A DNA stretch of 64,000 bases from Mesorhizobium sp. AR07 (GCF_024746815.1 NZ_CP080525.1:2914001-2978000), one strand, 5' to 3'. Counted from the stretch's first letter, positions 10,031 through 19,389 are shown. The notes: generated by a model from the sequence alone, not told the origin. Program-made: numbers and translations.

Positions 10031-11062
10031 ATGAAGACTGTTTTCTCACCTCTCCACGCCGGCCATGCCGGGCAGATGGAACTGGTCACAAGCGCCATCG
10101 TGCCGGGTTTCGAAAAGCCGTCGCGGGCCGAATTCATCAAGGCGCGGGTCGAAAGCGAGGGACTGGGTCCGATCGTCCTGCCGCTCGAGCACGATCTTGC
10201 CGCCGCCAAGCGCATCCACAAGGCCGACTACATCGACTTCCTGCCGACAGTCTGGCCCCAATGGATCGAAGCCGGCTTCAAGGGCTCGGCGATGCCCTTC
10301 ACCTGGCCGACGCGCGGCCTGCGCGGCGACGTGCAGCCAAAGCGTATCGACGCCCTGCTCGGTTACTATTCCTTCGATGCCGGCGCCACCTTCGTCGAAG
10401 GCACATGGGCCGCGATCAAATCGTCCTATGACGTGGCGCTGACCGCCGCCGGCCTGGTCAAGGCCGGCGAGGCATCCGCCTTCGCGCTCTGCCGCCCGCC
10501 CGGCCATCATGCCGGTGCCGGCTTCATGGGCGGCTATTGCTTCATCAACAACGCCGCCGTCGCCGCGCAATGGTTCCGCGACCAGGGCGCCAGCCGCGTC
10601 TCCATCCTCGATGTCGACTACCACCACGGCAACGGCACGCAGGAAATCTTCTACGACCGCGCCGACGTACAGGTCCTCAACCTGCATGGCGATCCGATGG
10701 TCGAATATCCGTTTTTCCTCGGCCATGCCGACGAACGCGGCACCGGCGCCGGCGAAGGCTTCAACATCAACTATCCGATGCCGTTCGGCACCGACTGGGA
10801 CGCCTGGAACGCCTCGCTGGAAGATGCCTGCGCCAAGCTCGCCGCTTACGCGCCCGATGTCGTCGTCGTTTCGCTCGGCGTCGACACGTTCGAGAAGGAC
10901 CCGATCAGCCAGTTCAAGCTGAAGACATCAGACTATCCCAAGATCGGCCGCCGCATCGCCAAGCTCGGCCTGCCGACTCTGTTCGTTATGGAAGGCGGCT
11001 ATGCCGTCGAGGAGATCGGCATCAACGCCGTCGGCGTTCTGACCGGCTTCGAGGATCGATAG
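10031..11062 (+). CDS. Histone deacetylase family amidohydrolase (acetylpolyamine deacetylase-like)
   Basis: A 343-residue zinc hydrolase of the HDAC/acetylpolyamine amidohydrolase family, with the bacterial family's usual length. Catalytic His159-His160 lie in RPPGHHAGAG. The zinc-binding Asp and His are in LDVDYHHGNG (about residues 196 and 198), and a third Asp is in SLGVDTFEKDP. These enzymes remove acetyl groups from acetylated polyamines or related amides. It is divergent from the minus-strand locus that includes a polyamine-type importer, which supports a polyamine-like substrate. The ribosome binding site is weak. Confidence 0.85.
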   Translation: MKTVFSPLHAGHAGQMELVTSAIVPGFEKPSRAEFIKARVESEGLGPIVLPLEHDLAAAKRIHKADYIDFLPTVWPQWIEAGFKGSAMPFTWPTRGLRGDVQPKRIDALLGYYSFDAGATFVEGTWAAIKSSYDVALTAAGLVKAGEASAFALCRPPGHHAGAGFMGGYCFINNAAVAAQWFRDQGASRVSILDVDYHHGNGTQEIFYDRADVQVLNLHGDPMVEYPFFLGHADERGTGAGEGFNINYPMPFGTDWDAWNASLEDACAKLAAYAPDVVVVSLGVDTFEKDPISQFKLKTSDYPKIGRRIAKLGLPTLFVMEGGYAVEEIGINAVGVLTGFEDR

Positions 11063-11068
11063 GAAAAC

Positions 11069-11093
11069 AGGGGGCGGCTTGCGGGCGCCCCCT
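11069..11093. terminator. Hairpin between convergent genes
   Basis: An 8-bp inverted repeat (AGGGGGCG / CGCCCCCT, loop of nine bases) sits in the 40-base gap between the deacetylase-like gene and the TMEM43-family gene, which converge here. It could end transcription from both sides, though no long T-tract follows. Confidence 0.5.
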
Positions 11094-11102
11094 CGTTCCC
11101 AA

Positions 11103-12296
11103 CTAGGCAGCTGCGCCAGTGCTCGCCGCTTCTATCGGCGCGGCTGCCTTGCGCGATCGGCCCAGGTAGTAGACGGCCGCCGCGGCGATGACACCGGCTG
11201 CGAGAATTCCCGCCGCCAGCACAGGCCGATACCAGAACCAGGCAATCGCAATCGTCGTCGTGCCGACCAGGATCGCCAGGAAGAAGGCGATGATGCCGGT
11301 TCCCATGCGCGCCATGCTGCCCAGGAACGGAATGACGTCGAGGATCACCCCGATCGGGCTGAGGAACAGGGCAAAGCCGATCGTCAGCAGCAAAAGGCCG
11401 GCGGCGCGCAGCAGCCAGGTGATCAGCGTGTTTGCGCTGACCGCCTCCGCAAACATCTTGTCGGCCGAGACAGTGCCGGTGTCGACCATCAGCAATTGGT
11501 CGCCGGCCACCGTCTGGTAAGGTTCGAACCGGCTGCCGGCCTGGCGCGCAACGATGCTGACCACGCCGAGCGGCGCAAGTTCGTAGCCGATGCGGTAGTC
11601 GCCCAGCGCCGGCGCTGTCGTGTCCGCACCGAGATAAATCTTGCCGTCGACGATGCTGAGTGGCCTGGTGCCGGTATAGGCGGCCTTGATCGCAGCCGAC
11701 TGGTCAGGCGACAGCGGGTACGCTTTGTCGCCCTCTATGCGGTCAAGCACGAGCTGGTCGAGCGTGAAAGCGCCAAGCTTGCCTTCCGGAATCTGGAAGC
11801 TGCGGCCGCTGATGGCCATCGCCGGATTCTGGTGGCCGTCCGGCTTCTTGAAGTCCGATGAATCGATCTGCTTGTCGTCCCACACCTTCGAATAGCTGTA
11901 GGTCGTCTCCGTCTCCTCGCCGCCTCCAAGCTTCTTGGTGGTTTCGGATTTGGATTCTTCCTTCCACTGGTACATCTCGACGCCGCGCGACAGCCGCAGG
12001 CCCTGGGCCGCGATGCCAAAATCCGGGTCGGACAGACCACTATCCGCCGCCACCGGCCCGCTGACATGCACCAGTTTGCCGTCATTGGCCGCATCGACGC
12101 TGTCGGCGCCAGCCGAAACCACGGCGCCGGCGCCTTCGGCCAGCGAGCGCGCCGTCTGCACCGCACGCCCCTCGTTCCAGAACAACCCGACCACCATCAA
12201 CACGATCAGGAGCAGGCCGAAGAAGACCCCACCGACCGCGCGCTTGATGCGCCCGAACCACGAAACGGACGTAACTTCCCGAAATGAATCGCTCAT
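11103..12296 (-). CDS. TMEM43-family membrane protein
   Basis: A protein of 397 residues resembling the TMEM43 (DUF1625) family. It has an N-terminal membrane helix (about 22-44), a large soluble region, and three or four closely spaced hydrophobic helices near the C-terminus, including the stretch VILDVIPFLGSM. The frame is open to 12413, but the ATG at 12296 has GGGGGA five bases upstream. The family's bacterial function is unknown. The gene stands alone between convergent and divergent neighbours. Confidence 0.75.
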   Translation of the reverse strand: MSDSFREVTSVSWFGRIKRAVGGVFFGLLLIVLMVVGLFWNEGRAVQTARSLAEGAGAVVSAGADSVDAANDGKLVHVSGPVAADSGLSDPDFGIAAQGLRLSRGVEMYQWKEESKSETTKKLGGGEETETTYSYSKVWDDKQIDSSDFKKPDGHQNPAMAISGRSFQIPEGKLGAFTLDQLVLDRIEGDKAYPLSPDQSAAIKAAYTGTRPLSIVDGKIYLGADTTAPALGDYRIGYELAPLGVVSIVARQAGSRFEPYQTVAGDQLLMVDTGTVSADKMFAEAVSANTLITWLLRAAGLLLLTIGFALFLSPIGVILDVIPFLGSMARMGTGIIAFFLAILVGTTTIAIAWFWYRPVLAAGILAAGVIAAAAVYYLGRSRKAAAPIEAASTGAAA

Positions 12297-12876
12297 CGTT
12301 TCCCCCGAAACCCAAAGTGCAAAAATTTGCACGCGGCCGCCGGCCGCGCATTGAACCGATAAATTGGCGTGAATCCTCGCGCCGCAATCCTTGGCCGAAG
12401 CACAGGAATGCACCCACCTACATCATGCCCAGCCCGACCCTTCCCCGCCGGTCGTCGAAAACCTATCGAAATCGATTTGCCCTCGATACAGCAGCTTTGC
12501 AACAACGTCCGGCTTTTTCGCGTCGGGTGTTCAGTGCCCGAGAGGCGGCGAAAAGGCCTGGGAAGCGGCCTCTGAGTCGCATGCGAGTCCACCAGATTCG
12601 ATTTTGTCAAATCGCGTTTGATGTCGGATTCATCTGCGGGTAGATTAGACCCGAATCAGCCGGTCCGAGGGGGGCGCGGCGACCACCCAAAGTCTCACGT
12701 TCCGGAGTTTTCCGGCACCAGACGCGGACGGCTTCGCGTTCCCTGAATGGATTCGAATCTGGTTGGCGCAGCCCTGCGCCACGCGTGCGTCTTCGTCAAA
12801 GTAATGTGTATTCGGGTTCGGCGGCTGTCATCCAGCATCCGGACAGCAGAAACGATTCCGGCCAAAAGCAACAAGA
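12297..12876. other. 580-base gap upstream of visN
   Basis: No supported gene. The region separates the divergent TMEM43-family gene and visN and should hold the promoters of both. It contains a short inverted repeat CGATTT-TGTC-AAATCG (12599-12614) and another, GCTGTC/GACAGC (12824-12847), about 30 bases before visN. The class II flagellar box seen elsewhere in the window was not found here. Confidence 0.5.
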
Positions 12877-13587
12877 ATGAGCAGTCCCGCCGCGCTTCTT
12901 CAATCCGACACATTGGGCTCGCGCCTGGCGTCGCGCGGCGATCTCACCAGTTTTTTCATGCAGCTGGCCGCCGAGATCGGCGCCGACAGCTACATGCTGG
13001 TCGCCATCGTCCACGATCAGGATCGCAACGACGCGCGCATCGTTTCGTCCAACTGGATTTTCGACGCCATCGAGCTGATCGGCAAGCGGCTGATCGCCGG
13101 GCTTGCGCAAGGCGCGCTCACCGTCGCACCCGGCATCCGCCCGAGACAGCTGGTGGCAGCCCAGGCGCCCGAGACAGATGGATTGATCACCGGTGAGGAG
13201 GCTCGCCTTCTCGACGTGCTCGGCCATGCCGAGGTCTATTCACTCAGGCTGAATGTCGGCCGCCAGCGCCTGTTTGCCTTGTTCTCGGCAGCGACGGCCG
13301 GCAGCATCGACCCACCGGCGCTGATGCGGGCGCAGCTGAAATGCTGCTACGCGCTTTCGCACATCCCGCAGCTGATTGCCGCCGCCGCCATGCAGGATCC
13401 GCTGTCGGACCGCGAGCGCGAATGCCTGTTCTGGGTCTCCGAAGGCAAGACCACCGACGAGGTCGCCGTCATCCTTGGCGTCTCCTCAAACACCGTCAAC
13501 AGCTACATCACCCACGCCATCCAGAAATTCGCGGCCAGCAACCGGGCGATGGCCATCGCCACGGCGATCAGGAGCGGCATCATTTGA
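12877..13587 (+). CDS. visN: LuxR-family motility regulator VisN
   Basis: A 236-residue regulator with an N-terminal sensor-like region and a C-terminal LuxR-type helix-turn-helix (about 172-236: DPLSDRERECLFWVSEGKTT onward). In Sinorhizobium VisN and VisR together form the master activator of flagellar genes, acting through rem. The assignment rests on the HTH type, length and position next to visR in front of the flagellar operons. The last codons overlap the start of visR (TTGA), so the two subunits are made together. Confidence 0.88.
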   Translation: MSSPAALLQSDTLGSRLASRGDLTSFFMQLAAEIGADSYMLVAIVHDQDRNDARIVSSNWIFDAIELIGKRLIAGLAQGALTVAPGIRPRQLVAAQAPETDGLITGEEARLLDVLGHAEVYSLRLNVGRQRLFALFSAATAGSIDPPALMRAQLKCCYALSHIPQLIAAAAMQDPLSDRERECLFWVSEGKTTDEVAVILGVSSNTVNSYITHAIQKFAASNRAMAIATAIRSGII

Positions 13588-14354
13588 AACAAGCCGATAT
13601 CAAGGAGGCTGCCGAGGCCCTTTTCAACGAGCAGCGCAACCCGTTCGGTGCTTTCTCGCTCGGCTCCGAAACCCATCACGCCGTCACCATTCCCGATGCC
13701 GTACGCCGCTGCCGCTGGATCGCCGTCGACATCAACGCTTCGGCCTTTGGCCTGTTCTTCGTCAGCCCGTCGCCGGAGCGGGCACGGCTCGTTCCTTGCC
13801 TCGATTCCGACTATCCCGGCATTGCGGTGGCGACGAAGTTCATTTCAGGCGCCAATGGCGAGGAGATCGTGCAACACACCCGCGACTCGACGGAGCCGCG
13901 CTGGTGGACGGACGACGGCGTCGCCGCCATGACGGAGATGTTCGGCAATCTGGCCTGGACCGAGCAGACGGCGCCGCTGGCGCCCGGCACCAGCGGCATC
14001 GCATTCCCCGTCCATGCCGACCGCGGCCAATGCGGCCTCGTCGTTTTCCTTGGCTCGGAGATCGCCTTGCGGCAGGACGCGCTCTACGAAATCCACGCCC
14101 GCTGCTTTTCGCTGTTCGCCGCTGTCGCCCGCATCCGTCCAGGCGATGCCGGCCGGATGCGTTCGATCTCCAAGCGCGAGCTCGAATGCCTGAAGCTGAC
14201 CGCCAATGGCAACACCAGCGAAGAGATCGCGCGTCTGCTGAAACTGTCGGTGCACACCGCCAACCAGTACCTGACCCAGTCGACCCAGAAGCTCAATGCC
14301 GTCAACCGCAACCAGGCGGTGGCCAAGGCGCTGCGGCTTGGCTTGATCGAATAG
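13584..14354 (+). CDS. visR: LuxR-family motility regulator VisR
   Basis: A 256-residue partner of VisN. The frame has no ATG near the expected start. A TTG at 13584 overlaps the visN stop codon (TTGA) and gives a protein of the expected size beginning LKQADIKEAAEALF. The N-terminal half is a ligand-sensing-type domain, and the C-terminal 65 residues are a LuxR helix-turn-helix (ISKRELECLKLTANGNTSEE). It acts as a heteromer with VisN at the top of the flagellar cascade. Confidence 0.87.
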   Translation: MKQADIKEAAEALFNEQRNPFGAFSLGSETHHAVTIPDAVRRCRWIAVDINASAFGLFFVSPSPERARLVPCLDSDYPGIAVATKFISGANGEEIVQHTRDSTEPRWWTDDGVAAMTEMFGNLAWTEQTAPLAPGTSGIAFPVHADRGQCGLVVFLGSEIALRQDALYEIHARCFSLFAAVARIRPGDAGRMRSISKRELECLKLTANGNTSEEIARLLKLSVHTANQYLTQSTQKLNAVNRNQAVAKALRLGLIE

Positions 14355-14357
14355 GGC

Positions 14358-14410
14358 AATTCCAATGCATGTCGCCCAAAAGTGGGCCTGGTTTTGGGAA
14401 AACGACGGCC
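14358..14410. repeat. Rhizobial-type dispersed intergenic repeat
   Basis: The stretch after visR has the look of short palindromic elements scattered through Rhizobiales genomes: GCATGTCG, then GCCCA-AAAG-TGGGC (14374-14387), then GGTTTTGGGAAAACGAC. It lies between convergent visR and the minus-strand orf and may act as a weak terminator. Assignment is from memory of such elements, not a search. Confidence 0.45.
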
Positions 14411-14436
14411 GCCGGCGGCTCGAAAACGATCGATGG

Positions 14437-14874
14437 TCAGCGAAAGGCCAGCGGCTCGGCCTTGCGGACTCGCGCCTGTTCAATCACCGCCTCCAGCAGG
14501 GCGGTGTTGTGCTCGGGGTCTTCGCCCGGCTTCTCGAACGACACGTAGTTCACCAACACCGACGCGCCAAGCTCGCTCAGCGTCAGCTGGAAATAGACGG
14601 TAACGCCCGGCGGCCTCAGCTCCAGATCGAGCACGATGCGCGGACTGCCGCTCCAGTCGACATGTGCCTCGCCGCCATGGCCCAGCCGCAGCGTGCCCGG
14701 CATGAAGAACAGTTCCACCGCTGAATCGACCAGATCCGACAGGCACGCGAAATGCTCCAGCCGAATGAAGGCGATATAGTCGGCGACATCGATCAGTCGG
14801 AGTTCCCCCACCACTTGCTCGATGGCGCTGGCGACGATGATCTCGCGGGAATTTGCGTGCGGTTGCCGGTTCAT
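14437..14874 (-). CDS. Uncharacterised protein, last gene of the motA-flhB operon
   Basis: A 145-residue soluble protein without signal peptide or membrane helix, mixed alpha/beta, with a central beta-rich region (PRIVLDLELRPPGVTVYFQL). Its ATG overlaps the flhB stop codon (ATGA), so it belongs to the motA-fliM-fliN-fliG-flhB operon and probably has a flagellar role. No domain was recognised. The long runs of hydrophobic beta strands and final helix could suit an export chaperone or switch accessory protein, but that is speculation. Confidence 0.75.
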   Translation of the reverse strand: MNRQPHANSREIIVASAIEQVVGELRLIDVADYIAFIRLEHFACLSDLVDSAVELFFMPGTLRLGHGGEAHVDWSGSPRIVLDLELRPPGVTVYFQLTLSELGASVLVNYVSFEKPGEDPEHNTALLEAVIEQARVRKAEPLAFR

Positions 14875-15953
14875 GAAATCTGTCTGCGCTCAGCCTTTTT
14901 CGAGTAGACGACCCGCACCAGTTCGGCGACGGCCTGGTAGAATTGCGACGGGATCACATTATCGACCGAAACTTGCTTGTACATGGAGCGGGCGAGCGCC
15001 ACGTCCTCGAAGATCGGGATGTTGTTTTCCCGCGCGATCTCGCGGATCTTGAGCGCCACCAGATCCTGCCCCTTGGCAAGCACCAGCGGTGCCGCGTCCT
15101 CGTCGCGGACATATTTCAGCGCGATCGAGAAGTGCGTCGGGTTGGCGATGATCAGCGTTGCGCGCGGCACCGCCGACATCATCCGGTTGCGTGCCCTGTC
15201 GCGCGCCAGCGAGCGCAGCCGCGACTTGACGATCGGATCGCCCTCGGACTGTTTGAACTCGTCCTTGACCTCCTGCTTGCTCATGCGCAGGTCCTGCCGC
15301 CAGTGGAAGCGCGACCAGACGATGTCGATAGCCGCGATCAGCCCCATGACGAAGACGATCGCCACCAGGATGTCGACCGCGATGCCACGAATGACGAGGC
15401 CGAAGGCAACCGGATTGGTGATCATGCCGGCGAGCAGCTTGCGGTGGTCTTCCGACAGCGTGAAGGTCAGCACGACGATGGCAAAACCGACCTTGCCGAG
15501 TGACTTCAGGAACTCGACCCAGCCCTGAACGCCGAACAGCCTGCTCCAGCCCTTGGCGATCGAGATGCGCGAGAGTTGCGGCCGGATCCTCTCGCCGACG
15601 AATTGCGGCATGTTCTGGAACACCGAGGCGCCGACACCGGCAACGGTCAGCAGCACCAGCAGGCTGAGGATGGCGCGGCCCACCTCGAGAATAACGATCT
15701 TGTAGAGCGCGATGACATCGGTCTCGGTGTCCATCGGCCAGGCTTCCGGCTTCTCCAGGAACATCGACAGGAACATGCCGAGATTGATGACGGCGTCCTT
15801 GGCGTAGAAGACGGTGAACACCAGTATGGCAACGAAGGATGCGAGCAGCGCCGTTTCCCGCGAATGGGGCAGCTTGCCCTGTTCGATGGTGTCGCGGATC
15901 TTCTTTTCCGTCGCCTCTTCGGTTTTCGAATCCTTGTCGACCGCGTCAGCCAT
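14871..15953 (-). CDS. flhB: Flagellar export protein FlhB
   Basis: A 360-residue component of the flagellar type III export gate that switches substrate from rod/hook to filament proteins. Four hydrophobic segments occupy about residues 35-215. The cytoplasmic domain carries the autocleavage motif NPTH at 271-274, in ANPTHFSIALKY. The N-terminus has the usual hydrophilic start (TEEATEKKIRDTIEQGKLP). It lies nine bases after fliG and overlaps the next orf. Confidence 0.96.
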   Translation of the reverse strand: MADAVDKDSKTEEATEKKIRDTIEQGKLPHSRETALLASFVAILVFTVFYAKDAVINLGMFLSMFLEKPEAWPMDTETDVIALYKIVILEVGRAILSLLVLLTVAGVGASVFQNMPQFVGERIRPQLSRISIAKGWSRLFGVQGWVEFLKSLGKVGFAIVVLTFTLSEDHRKLLAGMITNPVAFGLVIRGIAVDILVAIVFVMGLIAAIDIVWSRFHWRQDLRMSKQEVKDEFKQSEGDPIVKSRLRSLARDRARNRMMSAVPRATLIIANPTHFSIALKYVRDEDAAPLVLAKGQDLVALKIREIARENNIPIFEDVALARSMYKQVSVDNVIPSQFYQAVAELVRVVYSKKAERRQIS

Positions 15954-15962
15954 GTCGCGGTC

Positions 15963-16973
15963 TTAGGCGGCGTTCTGGGTCGAAGGAAGTTCGAAGGCGC
16001 CTTCGCGCGACAGCCGGATCGTCGTCGTCACGATCGTCTTGCGGGCCGCCGTGATGTCGGCAAGCGGAACGCCGTCCGACCCTTGTCCGAGTTCGGCTTC
16101 GATCATGCGCCGCGACCGCGCCCCGATCGCCGACAGCACCGCCTCCGCAAGTCCGGCCGGAGTGCCGCGCAAGGCCAGCGTGACCAGTTCGGTCGACAGC
16201 CCGTCGAACAGCAGCACCCGCGCTTTCTGGGTCAGCAGCGGCAGGTCCTCGAAAGCGAACAGGCGGGCTCGCACGCCGTCGAGATCGGGCGTTCCGGCGG
16301 CTTCCAGGTCTAGCATGACCTCCTCGAGCAGCGGCTTGTCCAGCTCGTTGAGAACGCTGGCGACGCGCGCCTGCCCGGCCGACGTATCCTTGGTCGAGGT
16401 TTCCGTCAGCACGCTGCTGCGAAGCCGGTTTTCGACGATCCTGGCAGCAGCGTCCGGAACATTGGCCATCGTCACCATGCGCTTGATGATTTCGCCGCGC
16501 GCCGCCTTGGTCAGCGTCAGGAGCACGCCCGCCGCCGTTTGCGGCGCAAGCTTCGACAGCACCATGGCCGCGGTCTGCGGATGTTCGCCGGCCAGGAAGG
16601 CGCCAAGCCGCGCCGGTTCGAGCTTCTCGAGCTCGGGCCAGATCGGCGGCGGGCCTTCCGGCGCAACCTCGAATTTCCTGTCGCCCATGATGGCGCTCAT
16701 CTCTTCGGGCGAGAGCGATTCATTGAGGATGGTATCCATCCTGTCGGCGGAATCGAGCAATCCCGCCCCTTCGGTGAATTCGGCCTCGAATTCGGCGACG
16801 ATGCGCTCGAGATCGCTTTGCGGAATGGTCCGCAGCAGACGGGCGCCCTCGATCAGCGCCTTCAGTTCTTCCTGCTTGAAGAATTTCAAAAGACGGCTGG
16901 CCGATGGCTTGCCCATCGCCACCAGTATGGCGGCCGCCTTCTGCGCGCGGGTCAAGGTCACCGGCGTCGTCAT
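15963..16973 (-). CDS. fliG: Flagellar motor switch protein FliG
   Basis: A rotor protein of 336 residues that joins the MS ring to FliM and takes torque from MotA. The N-terminal region begins TRAQKAAAILVAMGK, the middle has an EHPQTAAMVLSKL motif (the conserved EHPQ of FliG), and the C-terminal domain holds the charged torque helix. The frame extends upstream to 17009, but the ATG at 16973 has GGAGG eight bases upstream and matches the family's usual length. Confidence 0.95.
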   Translation of the reverse strand: MTTPVTLTRAQKAAAILVAMGKPSASRLLKFFKQEELKALIEGARLLRTIPQSDLERIVAEFEAEFTEGAGLLDSADRMDTILNESLSPEEMSAIMGDRKFEVAPEGPPPIWPELEKLEPARLGAFLAGEHPQTAAMVLSKLAPQTAAGVLLTLTKAARGEIIKRMVTMANVPDAAARIVENRLRSSVLTETSTKDTSAGQARVASVLNELDKPLLEEVMLDLEAAGTPDLDGVRARLFAFEDLPLLTQKARVLLFDGLSTELVTLALRGTPAGLAEAVLSAIGARSRRMIEAELGQGSDGVPLADITAARKTIVTTTIRLSREGAFELPSTQNAA

Positions 16974-17016
16974 GCCTCTCGCCTCCGCTGCCAACGGCAA
17001 GCCCCGCACCCCATGT

Positions 17017-17400
17017 CTAGGCGCCCTTCGTGCCGGCGATGATTTCGGTCAGCCTGATGCCGAAGCGCGAGGGATCGCTTTCCAGCACGGTGATCTCGCC
17101 GCGCGCGATCTTGCGGCCGTTGACCACGACGTCGACAGGTTCGCCAATCCGGCGATTGAGCGCCACCGTCGATCCCTTCTGCAGCGCCATCAGGTCGGAG
17201 ACCGGCATCTCGGTGCTGCCGAGGATGATCTGGACATCGACGGGGATATTCATGATGACGCTCGAATTGGCTGATGAAGCCCTGAACGCCGCATCCGGGC
17301 GTTGCTCCTCTTCATGCAGGACCCCGCGCAATTCTTCGATGGCACGGTCGAGCTGCTCGTCGGGCTGGTCGAGGTCGGCTTCCGCCTTGGTCTTGGCCAT
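17017..17400 (-). CDS. fliN: Flagellar motor switch protein FliN
   Basis: A 127-residue C-ring protein. The C-terminal SpoA domain is clear: [20 protein letters not shown], then [19 protein letters not shown] and [13 protein letters not shown]. The first 45 residues are acidic and probably disordered. The ATG at 17400 gives the normal FliN length; the longer frame would run into fliM. It forms the lower C-ring with FliM and helps dock the export ATPase complex. Confidence 0.95.
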   Translation of the reverse strand: MAKTKAEADLDQPDEQLDRAIEELRGVLHEEEQRPDAAFRASSANSSVIMNIPVDVQIILGSTEMPVSDLMALQKGSTVALNRRIGEPVDVVVNGRKIARGEITVLESDPSRFGIRLTEIIAGTKGA

Positions 17401-17417
17401 GCGTCGTCTCCAAATGC

Positions 17418-18365
17418 TCAGGCTTGTCCGGCGGCAGCCGGCATCAGCCCGTCGATAAAGTCCTGCCCGGCATCGTAGGGATGCCTGATTCGGACGGTGT
17501 AATTCTGACCCAGTTTGCCGAACTCGCATACGAACAACGTCTTGCCGCGCGCACTGAGACGCGCCTGCGACTGCGCCGTTTCCTCGAATTCGATGATCTG
17601 GCCGACTTCGAAACCGGCGAGGTCGCCGAGTGTCAGCCGCGCCAGCGGCATGGTGGCTTCGAGCGCCACGGTGGAGCGCATCACCTCTTCGGAAAAGCGC
17701 GCGCGCCAGCTGGGGCCGTGATCGTCGTCGCTGACAGTGACGGCACCGTCGCGGCTGGCCAGCACGACACGCTGCGGCATCGTCACCGTGACGGTGCCGT
17801 TGTCGGCAGGCGTCGAGATGCCAAGGACGATGCGGATCGCCGCGCCGTCGCGCAGCACGTGCCGTTTCGCCTCGGTGCCCGACATCGCCCGCGGCACCGG
17901 CAGGCGCAGGTCGAGCGAACGCCGTCCCGATCCGTTCAGCGCCTGCGCCACCTGCTGGAACACCATGGTCGAGACATCGATTTCGATCTGCGACAGATCG
18001 CGCTCGATCGGCGATACCGGCAGGTCCGGGTCGCCACCGAACATGGTGCAGATCATGATCGCGATCGCCGGCGCATCGAGCACCAGGGTCATCGCATCGG
18101 ACGACGCGGACGAGCCGACGACCGTCAGGGCAAACGTGTCGCCGGCGCGCGAACGCGCCTCTGGGACGCGGCTGACCTCGACGGATTTGAGATCGACAAT
18201 CACCGGAACGCCAAGCTCGCCGGTCAGGCTCTTGTGCAGCAGCGGCACGGCGCGCTCGGCCATGGCCCGGCCGGCGTCGATGACCTGGTCGGCCTCGCCG
18301 CTGTCGCCGACGAGACGCTCGATGATCAGCGAGCGCGCTTCCGCGGAGCTTCCCGGACCGCTCAT
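17418..18365 (-). CDS. fliM: Flagellar motor switch protein FliM (divergent)
   Basis: A 315-residue C-ring protein between motA and fliN, with a middle CheC-like domain and a C-terminal SpoA domain ([18 protein letters not shown]). The usual N-terminal CheY-binding peptide (LSQxEIDALL) is not visible: the protein begins [18 protein letters not shown]. Position and the SpoA domain make the call safe, but the first 50 residues differ from the enteric type. The gap to fliN is 17 bases. Confidence 0.9.
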   Translation of the reverse strand: MSGPGSSAEARSLIIERLVGDSGEADQVIDAGRAMAERAVPLLHKSLTGELGVPVIVDLKSVEVSRVPEARSRAGDTFALTVVGSSASSDAMTLVLDAPAIAIMICTMFGGDPDLPVSPIERDLSQIEIDVSTMVFQQVAQALNGSGRRSLDLRLPVPRAMSGTEAKRHVLRDGAAIRIVLGISTPADNGTVTVTMPQRVVLASRDGAVTVSDDDHGPSWRARFSEEVMRSTVALEATMPLARLTLGDLAGFEVGQIIEFEETAQSQARLSARGKTLFVCEFGKLGQNYTVRIRHPYDAGQDFIDGLMPAAAGQA

Positions 18366-18397
18366 GACAATGCTGGGACCGCTCTGTGGCGCATCGT

Positions 18398-19273
18398 TCA
18401 GGCAGCCTTCTTCTCGGCGGTGCCGGTGTTCATCGTGCTCTGCTCGACGGCATCGATCGTCGGCCGTTCATAGGACGAGATGGTCTTGCGGCCGAACTCG
18501 ATCGCCACCTGCGGCAGCGCGCCGTTCATGTAGGCCAGCAGCGTCTGCTTGACGATGATGTAGAGACGGTTGTTCTTCTCGCGCACCGTCTTGATCTTGG
18601 TGGCGACGGGCCCGACCACCGCGTAGGACAAGAAGATGCCGAGGAAGGTGCCGACCAGCGCCGCGCCAATCAGGCCGCCGAGGATTTCCGGCGACTGGTC
18701 GAGCGCGCCCATCGCCTTGACCACGCCGAGCACGGCGGCGACGATGCCGAGCGCGGGCAGGCCGTCACCAACCGCCACCATTGCGTGATAGGCCTTCATC
18801 TTGTCGGACCTGATGGTCTGGATTTCCTCGTCCATCAGCGCCTCGATCTCGTGCGAGCGGGCATTGCCGATGATGATGATGCGGCAGTAGTCGCAGATGA
18901 AATTCATCAAATCGTGGTTCTTGAGCACGGTCGGGAAGGCCTGGAAGATCGCCGATTCCTCGGGATTGTCGATATGCGCCTCGACCTCGCTGCGCGACTT
19001 CGAGCGCAGTTCGCGCATCAGGCTGTGCAGCACGCCGAGCGTTTCGAGGTAGTTCTGCTCCTTCGGCACCGCCTGCTTGAACGCCTCGAGGATGGCCTTG
19101 CCGGTATCCTTGACGGTCTTCATCGGATTGGCGACCAGAAACGTCCCGAACGCGGCGCCGCAGATGACCACGGCTTCCCACGGCTGGACCAGCACCTGAA
19201 GATGGCCGCCCATGGCCATGAAGCCGCCAAGGACGCAGCCGAGCGTCACCACCAGTCCAATCAGAATGCCCAC
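18398..19273 (-). CDS. motA: Flagellar motor stator protein MotA
   Basis: A 291-residue inner-membrane stator protein. Two N-terminal membrane helices begin at the first residues ([18 protein letters not shown]), a cytoplasmic loop carries the charged residues that touch FliG ([19 protein letters not shown]), and two C-terminal helices contain the proline-rich [24 protein letters not shown] type sequence. It forms the proton channel with MotB, which is encoded 16 kb away. It is the first gene of the operon ending in flhB. Confidence 0.96.
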   Translation of the reverse strand: MGILIGLVVTLGCVLGGFMAMGGHLQVLVQPWEAVVICGAAFGTFLVANPMKTVKDTGKAILEAFKQAVPKEQNYLETLGVLHSLMRELRSKSRSEVEAHIDNPEESAIFQAFPTVLKNHDLMNFICDYCRIIIIGNARSHEIEALMDEEIQTIRSDKMKAYHAMVAVGDGLPALGIVAAVLGVVKAMGALDQSPEILGGLIGAALVGTFLGIFLSYAVVGPVATKIKTVREKNNRLYIIVKQTLLAYMNGALPQVAIEFGRKTISSYERPTIDAVEQSTMNTGTAEKKAA

Positions 19274-19307
19274 GAGCGGTCCTTCCGCGTTTCACGTCAC
19301 GAGAAAG

Positions 19308-19330
19308 GGATAGTCCCCGTGCCTTGTGTG
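19308..19330 (-). promoter_or_regulatory. Candidate flagellar promoter box upstream of motA
   Basis: On the minus strand the bipartite box CACACAAG-N10-TATCC lies 35 bases before the motA start. It matches the boxes found upstream of six other flagellar units in this window and stands back to back with the box of the divergent operon. Confidence 0.45.
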
Positions 19331-19366
19331 AGGCTTGAATCGAAGCCGCTGTATCCGATTCAGTTT

Positions 19367-19389
19367 CGCGCAAGGAAGTGAGGGTATCC
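19367..19389 (+). promoter_or_regulatory. Candidate flagellar promoter box upstream of the repeat protein-flgF operon
   Basis: CGCGCAAG-N10-TATCC, ending about 33 bases before the TTG start of the repeat protein. Its second half (TATCC) is the same as in the divergent motA box. Confidence 0.45.
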
